Source: Effrenium voratum
Taxonomy: Eukaryota > Sar > Dinophyceae > Suessiales > Symbiodiniaceae
DNA: 64,000 bases
Reading direction: 5' to 3'
Assembly (NCBI GenBank): GCA_963377175.1
Contig: CAUJNA010001524.1
Location: 578,592 to 642,591 of the forward strand
Part shown: positions 22,623 to 33,026 of the stretch, in pieces
Layout: every line of letters begins with the position of its first letter
Position numbering within the stretch: position 1 is the stretch's first letter
Notes under the pieces: model-generated
The model's input: the letters and a program-made list of their open reading frames with translations, nothing else
Databases searched by the model: none
Told to the model about the DNA's origin: nothing
Program-made: the position numbers and the translations under genes

Positions 22623-23154
22623 AGAAAAGTCAAAAGCGAAAGGGAAAGGAAGGAAGCCAAACACTTTGAGGGCTGGAGAGCTGTAACCTCCCCCTTCCCT
22701 CGGGTAAGAAACCACCGGAACCATGCAAGCCTTGAAGCGGAGGGCCTTGGATGGGAAGTCCCAAGATGTACTTTCCCTCATCCAATGTTGGCGAGTGGTC
22801 GGCAACGCTGGTCACAACCAGCGGAACGGCGTGCGAGGAACTTGGACAATTGATTGTGTCAGATGGCCTTTGTTTGGGAGGCGTCGTGACATGTTCTGCT
22901 TCTTTAGTGGTTGGGATCGAAAGAGGGTCTCAACCCATTTCATCAACGCCCTTGAGTTCTTTGCCCTAAACGCTTCCGTCTCTTGGGTAGGTGATTGTTG
23001 GAGGAACACGTAAGTGGGCATGACTTACAAGTTTCCATGGGGATTCATGTCCAATCATGTTTAACTAAGGCTATTCCCTTTAAATCCCGCGCTTGAACCA
23101 TGTTCAAGCCACGTCAACCATCTTTTCGTTCCCCCTTAAAGGGCACCGAGCGCT

Positions 23155-23269
23155 GGCCTTTTCCGCCTCGCTCCGAGGTGTTTTTTGTCTTTTTCTCCGA
23201 CGGGGCAGACCTCCTCACTTCTTGTCGTAGCGTTGTGAGCTCGGTGCGTGGACAGGGGCCTAGGGACCG
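23155..23269 (+). CDS. Candidate exon, unrecognised
   Basis: Open plus-strand block with GC-ending codons reading SEVFFVFFSDGADLLTSC then RSVVSSVRGQGPRDR. It abuts element E3 (donor-like A|GTGGGC at 23272). No domain recognised. Confidence 0.3.
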
Positions 23270-23273
23270 AAGT

Positions 23274-23400
23274 GGGCTCAAAACCCTGTCAAAATGGTCG
23301 TACTCCCAGAACCATGCTTCAAGAATTAAGGCGGAGATCCGCAGCCTATGGCCAGGGGATTGTCCCTTAACCGGAACATCTACCCGGGTTTTTGTTGCTC
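23274..23400 (+). mobile_element. TIR element family E, copy E3
   Basis: Left GGGCTCAAAACCCTG, right GGGTTTTTGTTGCTC. The interior has GTACTCCCAGAACCATGCTT, CAAGAATTAAGGCGGAGATC and CCCTTAACCGGAACATCTAC, shared with E1, E2 and E4. Flanked by AAGT at 23270-23273 and 23401-23404. Confidence 0.82.
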
Positions 23401-23404
23401 AAGT

Positions 23405-24157
23405 GAAAACATGCGAAAGGCCCATGGTGGATGGACAAAATCCACGCCGATCGGCACCAGGTCATGGGAGGATGAGAGTATGCATACGTTCATGGGGGCT
23501 GGGGGGCAGGGAGGGGGAGGGCCCAAATAAGTGATCCAGCGCAGCTGGCTCAAAGGTAGTTTGATCCTTTTACCATTCGGGGGGGGAATTCCATGTATCC
23601 AGTCTTCCCCATAAAAGGGACACTTTCCCTCCCCCAATTCCATTTTCAAGGGGGTGGGGATGTGGTTAGAGTGCAATGTTGGACGTCTGGACAAAACACC
23701 CATCATCTTTGGCTTACTTTTTCGTGATTCTGGGCTCCTTAGCACCCAGCTATCTCGAGGCTTGATCACAAACCGAGAAGGACTGGCCACAATCCAAGGG
23801 TGCCCAGACTAAACACGAGTGTGTTTTTGTGTTTGTGTTTTGACGGGATGTCTGGGGGCTAGGGAAACCAGGAAGCTTGAGACAAATTAATGTAGTCCAG
23901 GCCCAACGGCGATCAACTGGATCTTCCGTTGCGGTGATTTTGGTGGCCGTTTGACTGTCAGGCATCGGCTTGGCTTCATGGCAGATATGGCTCATAGGCC
24001 TGGGCCAATCGCAACCACCTCCCGGCCGTGGTTTGGCCAAGGTCCCAGCAGAAGCAAAAGAACTACCAGGTAAAGTCTCGAAACTCGGAAAGCGAGCTGG
24101 GTGCTACATGCTTCAAGTCAAATAACGGCGGCCAGCCATGTGCTATTGATCGCAGAG
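23405..24157. other. Stretch without a supported gene
   Basis: A GGGGGCTGGGGGGCAGGGAG G-rich run at about 23493-23523 and a GGGGGGGG run at 23580. No exon or element recognised. Confidence 0.4.
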
Positions 24158-24161
24158 ATAT

Positions 24162-24291
24162 GGCCATGGGTCAAAATCCAAATCGTACCCCCAGTGAACA
24201 TGCCAATCCAACCACAACAATAGACTAAAAATGGGTGGTGAATTCACCTACCCCAAAATGGGATCCCAAAACAGTTTTGACAACCACAGCC
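24162..24291 (+). mobile_element. TIR element family A, copy A2
   Basis: 130-bp full-length form. GGCCATGGGTCAAAATCC at the left, GTTTTGACAACCACAGCC at the right, interior GTACCCCCAGTGAACAT and AGACTAAAAATGGGTGG. Flanked by ATAT at 24158-24161 and 24292-24295. Confidence 0.85.
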
Positions 24292-24541
24292 ATATGGACC
24301 TGGGAAAATATTCGGACCTGAGCACCCGGCGCACCGGCATTGAGGCTCTCTCGATCCTGGCGAGCTGTTTGCTGGGTAAACGCGGCCATGGGCCGTCACT
24401 TTGCAACACTCATGCGTCTTGTGGAGGGAGGGAGGTCAAGTAAGGCCTTGTTCAGGGATTAATGAGTGCTGATTTGGGCGGAGCCAACCCCCCAGCTCAT
24501 TAATTGGCGATAGCTGTCCAACACTTAGGCCGAAATCACAA

Positions 24542-24853
24542 TCATTTTATAACACACAGACCGAGCTGGCGATCAGCTTGCAAGACTTGGGCTCGCAACT
24601 GGCGATCGTTTTCAAACACGGCAATGAACAACAACACCCGCCCCTGGAAGCCCGGACTGCGATTGTTGCATAAGCAAAGGACTCCTGTGCCATCCGTGCT
24701 AGCGGCTTCCTCATTCGCATTATTCGGCGTGCTTTCGAGCCATGCGACACAAGGCCGGTGCATACAAGTTCGCCCTCGAAGGCTGACACCACAAAGGCCA
24801 CAGCTTTGCACATTGATAGCGAGAGCCATTACCACTTCAGGTAAACATGGCAT
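24542..24853 (-). CDS. Candidate exon, Cys-containing, unrecognised
   Basis: 103 open codons on the minus strand ending in TGA at 24542, with coherent codon use. It reads CGLCGVSLRGRTCMHRPC (three spaced Cys, two His) and, near the C-terminus, FENDRQLRAQVLQADRQLGL, a short amphipathic/coiled segment. It may be a last exon. No family recognised. The plus strand is also open but less biased. Confidence 0.38.
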   Translation of the reverse strand: MPCLPEVVMALAINVQSCGLCGVSLRGRTCMHRPCVAWLESTPNNANEEAASTDGTGVLCLCNNRSPGFQGRVLLFIAVFENDRQLRAQVLQADRQLGLCVIK

Positions 24854-25059
24854 GCTGTCTTCATCAACCCAGTTCCTTGGCAGTCTGCTTTGACCATGCG
24901 ACCAGGCTTCAATGAATGAATCCAGCCAACATGATTCCTGCCCCTTCTAGTTGAAAGGACTAAGGTGCGTCCTGGTTTCCTGAAGCACATTCCAGACAAT
25001 GAAACACTTCAAGAAGAAACCACGGTAGTTGGCGGCCAGTAGCTTGGATTCTTAACTTT

Positions 25060-25320
25060 TGGTCGTTTTGCAACGTGGGAATCTGGCCATTGTTGAAGGC
25101 ACCCATCGCCGCGGGCCTTCCCACAGACCCGCTCTGTCCATGTTTTCTGCGGTGGGTCTCCAGGGTTTTCGTGGCTTGTGTGGTTTCCATGGGCTTTTCT
25201 TGTCGGTTTTCTACGGCAACGGCTTCCATGGTGTCCATGGCTTCGGCGGAGATCACGGTCATGGCTTGCAGGGTTCGGCTTCGGCGCGGCTTTTTTCCTT
25301 GTGACAAAGGGACAAAGACG
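25060..25320. CDS. Low-complexity coding-like block, strand uncertain
   Basis: Built from repeated GGCTTCCATGG / CCATGGAAGCC motifs. Minus reads AEAMDTMEAVAVENRQEK then PMETTQATKTLETH. Plus reads Gly/His/Phe-rich GNGFHGVHGFGGDHGHG. Either could be a repetitive protein segment; I cannot choose. Confidence 0.22.
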
Positions 25321-25635
25321 GAAGACATAGGCTGGCCGAAGGTCATCCATCTGGGAGATAACGACCACTGACGGGTAGGGTGCAAAATGGAGGGCCTGCA
25401 CAATTCTTGAATTACCCGTCCTCTTAGGGCTTTCTGGAGAGGGCATTATCAATTTTGTGCTATTGATCGCACTTCAGCAACCTTAGAAGGGTGTTCTGTC
25501 TACGAGGTTTCTAGGTTTCTGATTGCAAATATCCCCCCTAAACCCAACATGGGACATCCAGCTAGATCCCGGGTTCTGAAAAGATCAATCCGTTCCCTCG
25601 GTGGTTGAAATGAACCCCCCAAAAAATACCGGGAG

Positions 25636-25742
25636 CATAAGTGGCCTTTTGGAAAAATCGATGGCCCTGGCAAATGGAATCAGACCAATCTGAACCAGTG
25701 CCATCTACCTCTAACCAAACCAACCTCAAAAGGACACCTATG
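25636..25742 (+). mobile_element. TIR-like repeat family H, copy H1
   Basis: Ends CATAAGTGGCCTTTTGG and CAAAAGGACACCTATG are inverted relative to each other. The interior CGATGGCCCTGGCAAATGGA and CCAGTGCCATCTAC is shared with H2 (35936-36040). No target-site duplication found. Confidence 0.65.
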
Positions 25743-25783
25743 ACCGGGAGAAGCCAACCGGTGCCATTCGACTTTCGTCCATT

Positions 25784-25899
25784 CTTCCATTTGGTTAAGA
25801 CCCTTGGAAAAAATAAAAATAATCCAGTAGTGACAGATTCCCCTAAAACCAACAGGGGAAATAATTAAAGCAAAAAAACACCTTAAGCAAATATGGACG
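25784..25899 (+). mobile_element. TIR element family C, copy C3
   Basis: CTTCCATTTGGTTAAGACCC at the left, CTTAAGCAAATATGGAC at the right, interior ATCCAGTAGTGACAGATTCC. The right TIR is mutated and no duplication remains. Confidence 0.75.
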
Positions 25900-25946
25900 C
25901 CTCCAGTCTCGCCATTTTGCCCACTTCGCCTGCGTGGCACTGGCAG

Positions 25947-26421
25947 CTCAAAGCCGCTTTGCGCCCGGGCGTCGGCATACCTTCGACCGCGCTTCGTCGT
26001 GGCGAGGTTTCGCGTCGAAGGAGGGGGAAGGTCAAGCTGAATCGGTGGCTTGGTGTTCCGGAGGGGGAAACCCCATCTACCCTCTACAAGAAGGGGCTCA
26101 ATTCCCAAACCAGCTGTCCGAACCACCAATTGAGGCGAGGTCCTCCAGTGGTTTGAGGTTAGAATAAGGGTACCCTTTTTGTGAGTAGTCTCTTTTAGCA
26201 GGGGGTAAAGGGGCACCACAGGGGGACCTAGGTACCAGGGGGAAGGGGAGGAGGAGGTGCCTCAAAGAGCTTTCTGGATGGCCAACATGTGCCAAGCAAC
26301 CTTAGGGCAGGAAACATGTGGAACAACTCTGGAATGTGACGAGAACAGCTCTTGCGGGAGCCGCCTGCAACCGCAACTGACCACTTCATACATCAACAGC
26401 CCGTTAAACAAAGATATCTAA
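25947..26421 (+). CDS. Two-exon 3' end of a gene, interrupted by element D2
   Basis: Exon 1 (25947-26139) starts after CTGGCAG and reads QSRFAPGRRHTFDRASSW, then PIYPLQEGAQFPNQLSEPP, ending ..EA with AG|GTCCTCCAG. D2 is a 92-bp GT-AG intron. Exon 2 (26232-26421) continues in frame as YQGEGEEEVPQRAFWMAN, CQATLGQETCGTTLECDE, then SYINSPLNKDI and TAA. Joined, this is about 127 codons; without splicing the frame stops soon after entering the element. This is one of the best supported exon pairs in the window. There is an acidic stretch and four Cys in exon 2, but no family I recognise. Confidence 0.5.
26136..26231 (+). mobile_element. TIR element family D, copy D2 (intron)
   Basis: Left CGAGGTCCTCCAG, right AGGGGGACCTAG, interior GGTTAGAATAAGGGTACC as in other D copies, but the middle is shortened. 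GT at 26140, AG at 26231. Exact target-site duplication not visible. Confidence 0.75.
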
Positions 26422-27846
26422 AGATGCCCGCGACAGTTCAAATAAGGCACCAAAGGCAAATCAATGAGAGATCATTTCTGTTGACCAGCTGCTCATGTTG
26501 TGTTCCATATCCCAACTCGCACGCCAGACCGAATCTACGTATCACATATGTTGCACTGGGAAAACCCCAGGCCTGTGAGTGTCTCCTACTCTCCCATGTT
26601 GGCCTTTGGACCATTGGCCCGTTTTTGGCTGACAAAACAACATGGGGACACCTTTAAAGAGAACTGTCCTCTTGTTTTTGGGAGGCATCCTTTGTCTTCA
26701 CAGGTTCAAAGGCAAACCTCCGTTTGAAGCGTGTTGTCTTTGAGCTTACCCTGTGTTGATTTGCTCAGAGACTCTAGTGTTACCCCTTTCTTGGCCCAAA
26801 CACATATTTGATGATTCCTGTCAAATTTAGTCAACCTTGCAATGATAGTAGCTTTGGAACAAACCAGGCTGGCTCGTTGGATCTCTTTGGGCTCCCCCGG
26901 TACTTTATGTCGCAATCAGACTTACAGCAACTATTGTATGAAAGGTTGCACTCCAAAGCATGTGCATGATCAAAAGGGCGTCCGTGCTTATTTGTTGGGT
27001 TGAGACTGTCCCCTACAAACACGCCTTGCTTCTATAAAAGCAAAGGCCAAGCGGCACCTTTATCAATCGACATTTGGAAGCGACCCGGTTTTAGACCAAC
27101 CCGAACATGGTTGGTATACTTTGGCTTTGCCTTGAGCTGGGTCAAGAAAGCCGCGCCATCCTCAACACTATGCTCCAAACTCTCACTTCTTGAGCGGTTT
27201 GGCCACACAAAGTCTGAACTTGTTGTTTGCATTTAAAACCTGTCCAACCCCCAAAAGTGACTAAAGTCCAGTATTTCTGGAGTGAGAACTTGAGTCCCAA
27301 ACACCACGGAGCGGCCAATCCACAAGCCAGCCGAGCCCTCGACAGGGCTGTCGCATCGAAGCAGTGCATGGCTCGGAAAGCTTTGAACGCCCCGCTCGGC
27401 TGCGCTGGGTCCCAAAAGAACACATGAGTTCCCTTTCAGATGGGTTGAACAAAGGAAAGCACTTGGGTTTGTTTATCCAAAACAGGAATACATATTGCAA
27501 AAGACCATGTTTTTGTTGGATGGTTTTCAGGCTGGAGCCGATTTTACAACGCTCGGGGAAGGACCCAAGGCGAATGCACCGAGCAGCGATTCATGCAATA
27601 CGTGGACTGCACTCGCGGAAGGTTGCCACAGCTCTGGCCATAGCAAAAGTAACCAAAGCATGGATTGCAACAGAAGCCCAAACTGAACGACATTCTGGGC
27701 GTGGAAACGTGGAAGCAAAAAGTCACCAAAGCATGCCCGCGGAAGCAACGGTTCATGACGAGGAAGCCTGGCGGAAGGGTTAGCGGAAGCTTGAATCATG
27801 TCAGCAGGAAAAGCGAGAGAACAAAACACCAACTTCGCCTGGGTAT
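26422..27846. other. Stretch without a supported gene
   Basis: Presumed 3' flank and intergenic DNA. Open frames up to 139 codons (27364-27783 plus) have no clear bias. No repeat family recognised. Confidence 0.4.
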
Positions 27847-27945
27847 GAGTCAACATCAAACCACCAGGATATGGACCGCAGGTTGTGGTCCTTGTTTCTA
27901 TTTGCCAGAGCAACCATTTTGGGGTTACCAACTATTTTTGGACGA
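27847..27945 (+). mobile_element. TIR element family Q, copy Q3 (degenerate)
   Basis: GAGTCAACATCAAACCACCA, GACCGCAGGTTGTGGTCCTT, TATTTGCCAGAGCAACCATT and TTGGGGTTACC follow the order of Q1 (37075-37172). Right end incomplete. Confidence 0.6.
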
Positions 27946-29117
27946 CCAACCCCATTTGCCCAGGGGTTCAAACGCACTCGAGGACCCCGAAACTTCTACT
28001 CTTGCACTGAATGCAACCGGCTGAGGCAATTTATGACTACCCCAAGACTCCTATCGAGTTGTTTTCCTTGGAGTGTCTCTTGTATGGCATCGTTGCGTAG
28101 ATCCTGGGCGCACTTGCGAGATCCATTTGGGTGAAGCCTCCTTCCGAGGCCCGTGCGAAGTCTTGGGCAGCAAGCCAAAGGGAACTTGGTTGCTGGTGAC
28201 TCTCCTGCAAAGAGTCTATTTATCTTGTGGGTCCAATGGAAAGTCTCCTCTGTTTCAACTAAACAGTCAAAGTCCCAAGATCCAAGTCCAAATAGCCAGA
28301 AAGCACCACAAAGGGAACCCCAAAGGGAACCATCATAGCCGAAAGGGAACCCCATAAAGGGAACCAGAGCCCATAAGGGAACCCCACCCATTGTTCGGGC
28401 TCAGCCGAAACGGTAACCCAAGGGGTGCGGTCGACCATACCAGGCCCGAGCGAATTAGTCTTTTCCCTTTTGAGACCATGGCAGGGTCTCAAATTGGGGG
28501 TTCCCGCCCCCATTGCTCTGGGTGGTCTCCCTTTCCCTGTCAAAACCCATGGGAAACCCATGGGTTGGTCTCAAAACAGGATATGGAAATGCCCGATGGG
28601 TGAGGCTTCCTGGTGCACCTTTGCCAGCCAAAACGGGTACTCTGTCGAGCCAGGATCCCAGGATTGGAATCCCTGGGCTTCGAACCAACGAAACCGAAGT
28701 CCAATGTTGCCACAGAGGCAATGCGACCGAAAAAGGAGCCCTCTGGAACCCTGAAAGCTGCCCCACCAACCAGAGTCGATTTCTGGGCAAAGACCTCATA
28801 GCTGTCGGCTGTTAAGGAAAACTGAGAGCTCGAGGCACCTTTTCGAGCAATGCTTTGGCTGCTTCCGGCTCGCACGCCTCGGGATGCAAGCGGTGTTTTG
28901 CACAGATTTTCAGATTCCCATGGACAAAAAGGGCCCCTGCACCCTCAAACGACCTATAACACACCGCAGAAACCACTACTCATTTTGGTCCAGGAACCAT
29001 TTTTATGGCTAGGTTCTGGGTCCAGGCACCGCTTTTTGGCGGAGCGGAAAAAAGGCATCCCACCCTGCCGCAAAAAAATCGGACATCTGTGCCGCACAGG
29101 AGGCCTGGGTCACTAGG
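27946..29117. other. Stretch without a supported gene
   Basis: A run of AAGGGAACC(A/C) motifs at 28305-28385 (five or more copies). Otherwise overlapping frames of 100-130 codons on both strands without bias. Confidence 0.4.
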
Positions 29118-29319
29118 GAAAAGGGGGGGGTCGACTGACATAGCAAATAGCAGAAGGGTCGTCACGCCAATTCGTCGTCCCATCGAGTCGAAGGAATTTC
29201 GAGCCTTCCCGACAGACTCTACCAGACCGAGAAACGGGACCTGGCCCTGACAATTCCCTGAAGAGCCAGCCGCAGGTACGATCGTCCAAGAAGGTGCGCA
29301 GTGTGAATTGAGGAAACTT
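29118..29319 (-). CDS. Candidate exon, unrecognised
   Basis: Acceptor TTGCGATCGCAG precedes KFPQFTLRTFLDDRTCGWLF on the minus strand with strongly GC-ending codons, continuing ELSGPGPVSRSGRVCREG. The first 65 bp are the most convincing; the exon may stop at CTTCAG|GGAA near 29256. No domain recognised. Confidence 0.35.
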
Positions 29320-30222
29320 CTGCGATCGCAAAACTTGTTGAAACTCTTCCCCGATGTCCGCAAAACATGGCCATCAGCTATGCTCAGCAACGTTGCAGCT
29401 GCGCAGAACTGACCTTCGACAAGAAAACTCGCCGTGCTTCCCTGGCCATTGCTTGTGCTCGTTGACTCGCCATCCCCCGCACATTTGCCAATTCCTGAAG
29501 CGCAGCTACAGACCCGCAGTGGCCAAAGGAAAAAGGGAACCTATGTTTTGGTACCCACTCTTCAACCATCACGGACATGAAACAGGGGTCTTCCGAAGCC
29601 AGAAGGAACCTCATCTTGCAGCCCCAATGTGCCTGCAGGAGCCAGCGAGCACGTAAGCGACGGACCTGGCCATCTCAACCAGAGTGAGCTCTCAGCACCG
29701 GGGTTGGCCACCTTAGGTGGAAACTCCCAACTGTGGCTATAGGGGTCCAAAAGTGTCCAAGAGATACAGCGCAGTTTTGGTTTTTGTTGTGAGTGAATCA
29801 GAACATCAGGTCGTTGTTCCTTCTTCTTAGGCTAAGAACGTGATCCCCATGTCGGAAGGCTCTCATGCTGCGAGTTGTGATGTGGGTTGGGATGGTGTAC
29901 ACTTGAATCTTCAAAGATCCTAGGTGAACGTGAAGAAACCAGGCTGAAACCACTTAAATCCCACAAAACTGACCTAAAAGAAGACCTACTGTGGTGGAGA
30001 AACTCCTGCACCAACACCCTCTCCCCAAAAATGGCTGGCTTCCCTTTTGGTTTCGCTTCAAGACTTCCTTGTTTTCAGGGGCTACTTGGATGACCACATA
30101 CCTCACTCAGGGGCCCCATTCACCAGACATATGGGCTTGCATTTGCGTTGAGGGGACCCGGTTTGGGTTGGGTCAAAGGGAAACCAAAAGGATACCAATT
30201 TGCTTTGAGGCCCATTCCGATG
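29320..30222. other. Stretch without a supported gene
   Basis: No exon, repeat or element recognised. The plus frame 29354-29656 has no codon bias. Confidence 0.4.
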
Positions 30223-30334
30223 CTCAGTTGTTCAGTGACTCTGGCAAAAAAAAGGGAACCCTTTTTGGGGAAGACCATGTTTAGCAGCCACCCCAAAAAA
30301 AAGGGAAAATAATTGGTGCCACTGAACAACTGAG
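30223..30334 (-). mobile_element. TIR element family G (intron-like)
   Basis: Perfect 15-bp TIR CTCAGTTGTTCAGTG (inverted at the right end) and a perfect 4-bp duplication GATG (30219-30222, 30335-30338). 112 bp. The first 8 bases equal those of family F (CTCAGTTG), interior unrelated. It abuts the 3' end of a minus-strand exon, giving donor CTCA|GTTGTT and acceptor AACTGAG. Confidence 0.88.
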
Positions 30335-30690
30335 GATGAGTTCGCCTGACGGCCGGTCATCCTAGCCAAGACTTCCACCTCCGTCTCCGGCAGGTCGGGG
30401 CGCAGCAGGTGGCAGGCATCCAGACTGGCCAACAGCACTGCACAGGCCACAGCGAGGTTGAAGGAGATGCACCTGAGTCACTTGCTCAGAAACCGCTATT
30501 AAAATGGTACTCCCAGAACCATGCTTCAAGAATTCAGGCGGAGATCCGCAGCTAATTGTGGCAAGGGGAGTATTCCTTACTAACCGGAACATCTACACGG
30601 GTTCTGATCCTGGCTCACCTGTGGATTGGCAGGGGAGAGATTGGGCACTCTCTTGTTTGGTGGTTGGTTTTGAAGGGACATCCCCTCCCA
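30335..30690 (-). CDS. Two candidate exons joined exactly across element E1
   Basis: Minus strand. The upstream exon ends PISPLPIHR with ..CACAG|GTGAGCC (30619). The intron is E1 with its duplication. The downstream exon (30335-30472) has about 75% GC3 and reads CISFNLAVACAVLLASLDAC, HLLRPDLPETEVEVLARMTG and RQANSS. Splicing at AG|GT restores the pre-insertion sequence and the reading frame. FNLAVACAVLLASL is a hydrophobic helix, perhaps membrane or core. The upstream exon boundary (about 30690) is uncertain. Element G follows directly. Function unknown. Confidence 0.5.
30475..30616 (-). mobile_element. TIR element family E, copy E1 (precise intron)
   Basis: Ends GAGTCACTTGCTCAGAAACC and TTCTGATCCTGGCTC. 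Target-site duplication ACCT on the plus strand, AGGT on the minus (30471-30474, 30617-30620). Read on the minus strand the two duplications become AG|GTGAGCC and GACTCAG|GT, a consensus donor and acceptor, so a 146-bp intron (30473-30618) leaves one AGGT behind. Confidence 0.88.
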
Positions 30691-31135
30691 ACAGAGAAAA
30701 AACACGGGTTTTGCCCACTCCGAACGGCACCAGTTGGGATGGATGAAGCCTGAGGTGAAAACTGGCCGAGACAACTCAAGGACCCTACCTAAATGCAGAA
30801 GATAAAACCTTTCCTGGTCGAAGGTTCGGATAGCTTGGTGGCTATGCGCAGGGGTGCCTTGCCGCCCCGCCTGATCTCTGGGCCGTTTCAGACAGGTAAA
30901 CTATAACCCTTGCAACGCGGAAGCTGACAAGTGTTTTCTCAGATGCGCGTGGGAAGAAAAGGGCATCCTTTTTTGGTTGGTTGAATTTAAAGGGGAACCC
31001 TTTCCCAACATCAGAAAAAAAGGGCGTCACTGGGCAACAGGGACGACTACCACTACTCTGCAACATGGAACCCAATCGATCTAAGAGGAATCGCCTTTTG
31101 GGGGGAATGGCCATTTCCAATGGCTCCAAACAAGT
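30691..31135. other. Stretch without a supported gene
   Basis: 30955-31035 holds a short GGGAACCCTTTCCCAACA segment reminiscent of the D interior. Nothing else recognised. Confidence 0.35.
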
Positions 31136-31426
31136 TTGAGCTCACTAAATGTTTTTTTTCTCCGAAAAGCGTACTCCAGGAACTTGGGAAGTCACAAGCG
31201 AAACACTCGGGTTCCTCGAAGAAGCCTTCAGCACATCATGTCTCAATCTCAACTCTGCCTGGATGTGGTTGCTTGCCAACTGGTGACTGCTACTGTGCCT
31301 GGACAAAATCCTGCACCTCCTAAGAAACACTGGAATGTTGGTTCCGCTGCAAATACCAACGAACAATGGCTGGACTTCGTCCATCCACAGTATTTCCCAG
31401 GAGGCGACAAGAAGGGTTCCGTATGA
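31136..31426 (+). CDS. Candidate coding stretch with internal ATG, unrecognised
   Basis: Open frame with an ATG at 31238 reading MSQSQLCLDVVACQLVTATV, then NEQWLDFVHPQYFPGGDKKG, stop at 31424. Protein-like in composition but codons are not GC-ending, unlike the better exons, so it could derive from a different source such as a decayed element. Confidence 0.25.
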   Translation: MSSLNVFFLRKAYSRNLGSHKRNTRVPRRSLQHIMSQSQLCLDVVACQLVTATVPGQNPAPPKKHWNVGSAANTNEQWLDFVHPQYFPGGDKKGSV

Positions 31427-32016
31427 AAGGGCATAGGTTTGTCCACTGAACTAACGTGCTAACCAGGGTGCTTACTTACCCACAAGTTGATGGAGGCATG
31501 AGCTTGGTTGATCAAGTTGGACCCGTATCCGGGAATATCTAAGTGATTGATGTTGTCGAAGCTATGCATATGTGTGTGTCATGGTCAGGATGAGCGGGGA
31601 GACCATCATACCTCAACGTTGCCCCCGAGTAGTTAGTGGCCAACTAATATATTGTTTGTTGCCCCTTTTGTTGATTATGGTTCATGTTTCGTTCGCCTTG
31701 TTTGAGTCTTTCTATATCGTGCTATGCTCATGCTTGGCCAACATTGAAGTGCAAGTCGACCTCATGCCATTTGAGACGTCCCACGTCCGAACCTCCCAAA
31801 AGCCTTTCGAAGAACCATTTTTTCTTTTTGGCACTTGAAATAACTGGGACTTCCCATGCATAAACAGCAAACAACCCAGGGCATCTCGTGCCAGACATGC
31901 GCCCAAGCAAACTAAGGCCTGCGCATTCCTTCCATCGGCAAGAGGCACGAGCCATCTGCTTGATCCCGTGCTTCTTCTGAGACTCCAGCGTACCTCTGGC
32001 AACTGAGTTGGTCTTT
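31427..32016. other. Stretch without a supported gene
   Basis: AT-richer, no exon or element recognised. Confidence 0.4.
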
Positions 32017-32108
32017 GGCCATAGGTCAAAATCCAAATCGTACCCCCAGTGAACATCCCAATCCCCGCCTACCCCAGAATGGGATCCCATTGGTTTTGAC
32101 CCGCAGCC
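32017..32108 (+). mobile_element. TIR element family A, copy A6
   Basis: GGCCATAGGTCAAAATCC, GTACCCCCAGTGAACATCCC, GGATCCCATTGGTTTTGACC and CGCAGCC. The ends fit family A, but flanks (CTTT/ACTT) give no exact duplication. Confidence 0.78.
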
Positions 32109-33026
32109 ACTTGACCACGATAACAAGGTACACTTCCTGCTACTAAGGGGGGAAAGGATGTTTTCAGGACCAAAGACCAACAAGGGGATTCACCAGCCAT
32201 TGTACAAACACATGTATTCACCCGTTGGAAGTAAGGAGTCCCCCTGGTCTGAAGATGGTTTCACGGGAAACTACAGGATTATCACCCCCCAAAAAAAACA
32301 GGTGCTTTTGCAAAAGGGACACCAAAAGGCGTGATTGGCCCGAGCTCAATATTCCGCCCTTGTCGGTGAGCTCCTATGAAAGATGGCGGCATCTGGCCGT
32401 TCGGGTCCGACACACCTAGTTGGCGTATCCAAAACGACATGGTGGGGTTGTTGACCAGAACTTCACAGTTGCCACTCACTACGACACTGGGTATCCTGAG
32501 AGGATACAGGATACCTCAACACTCCTCAGACCCATGTGGGTCTGTTGAGGGTACCTTTGTTGTTGTCAAATTAGAAGGGACATTCAAGAGAATATCGCAA
32601 TGGGGACATGACCAGGGAGCTTGTTTCCGTGTCTCGTGCGGTGCTGTTCAACCAAGTTACGTCATGATCACACGAAGGATGCTTCTACTTCTTTAGCCTG
32701 TAGTCTGTGTGGTTCTTGCCCCTTGAGCAAGACAAGTCTAAGTTTTTGCTAGCGAAAACACACACACATACTTTCCCAAACAACACCAAGTTCACAAAAT
32801 CCAACCGGAAAAGAAGCCCAACCCTCTGCCCAAACCTCAGGCGAAAGGCTCGCTGCCCAGCACAAAGGCTAGCTTTGCTCCTCCAGGAGCCGCACTGGCA
32901 GGCTCCGTCCTGAGACTCGTGAAGCCCGGGGCACCGTGCATTTGTGAAGAACATGTAAGAGCACAAGTCTATTTGACCAACACAACCATCGACACCTTGT
33001 GCTCTCAGTACCAAATCATTCAGGGG
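32109..33026. other. Stretch without a supported gene
   Basis: A perfect inverted pair GGTATCCTGAGAGGATACAGG / AGGATACC near 32488-32516 and a (CA)5 run at 32757. No exon supported. Confidence 0.35.
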
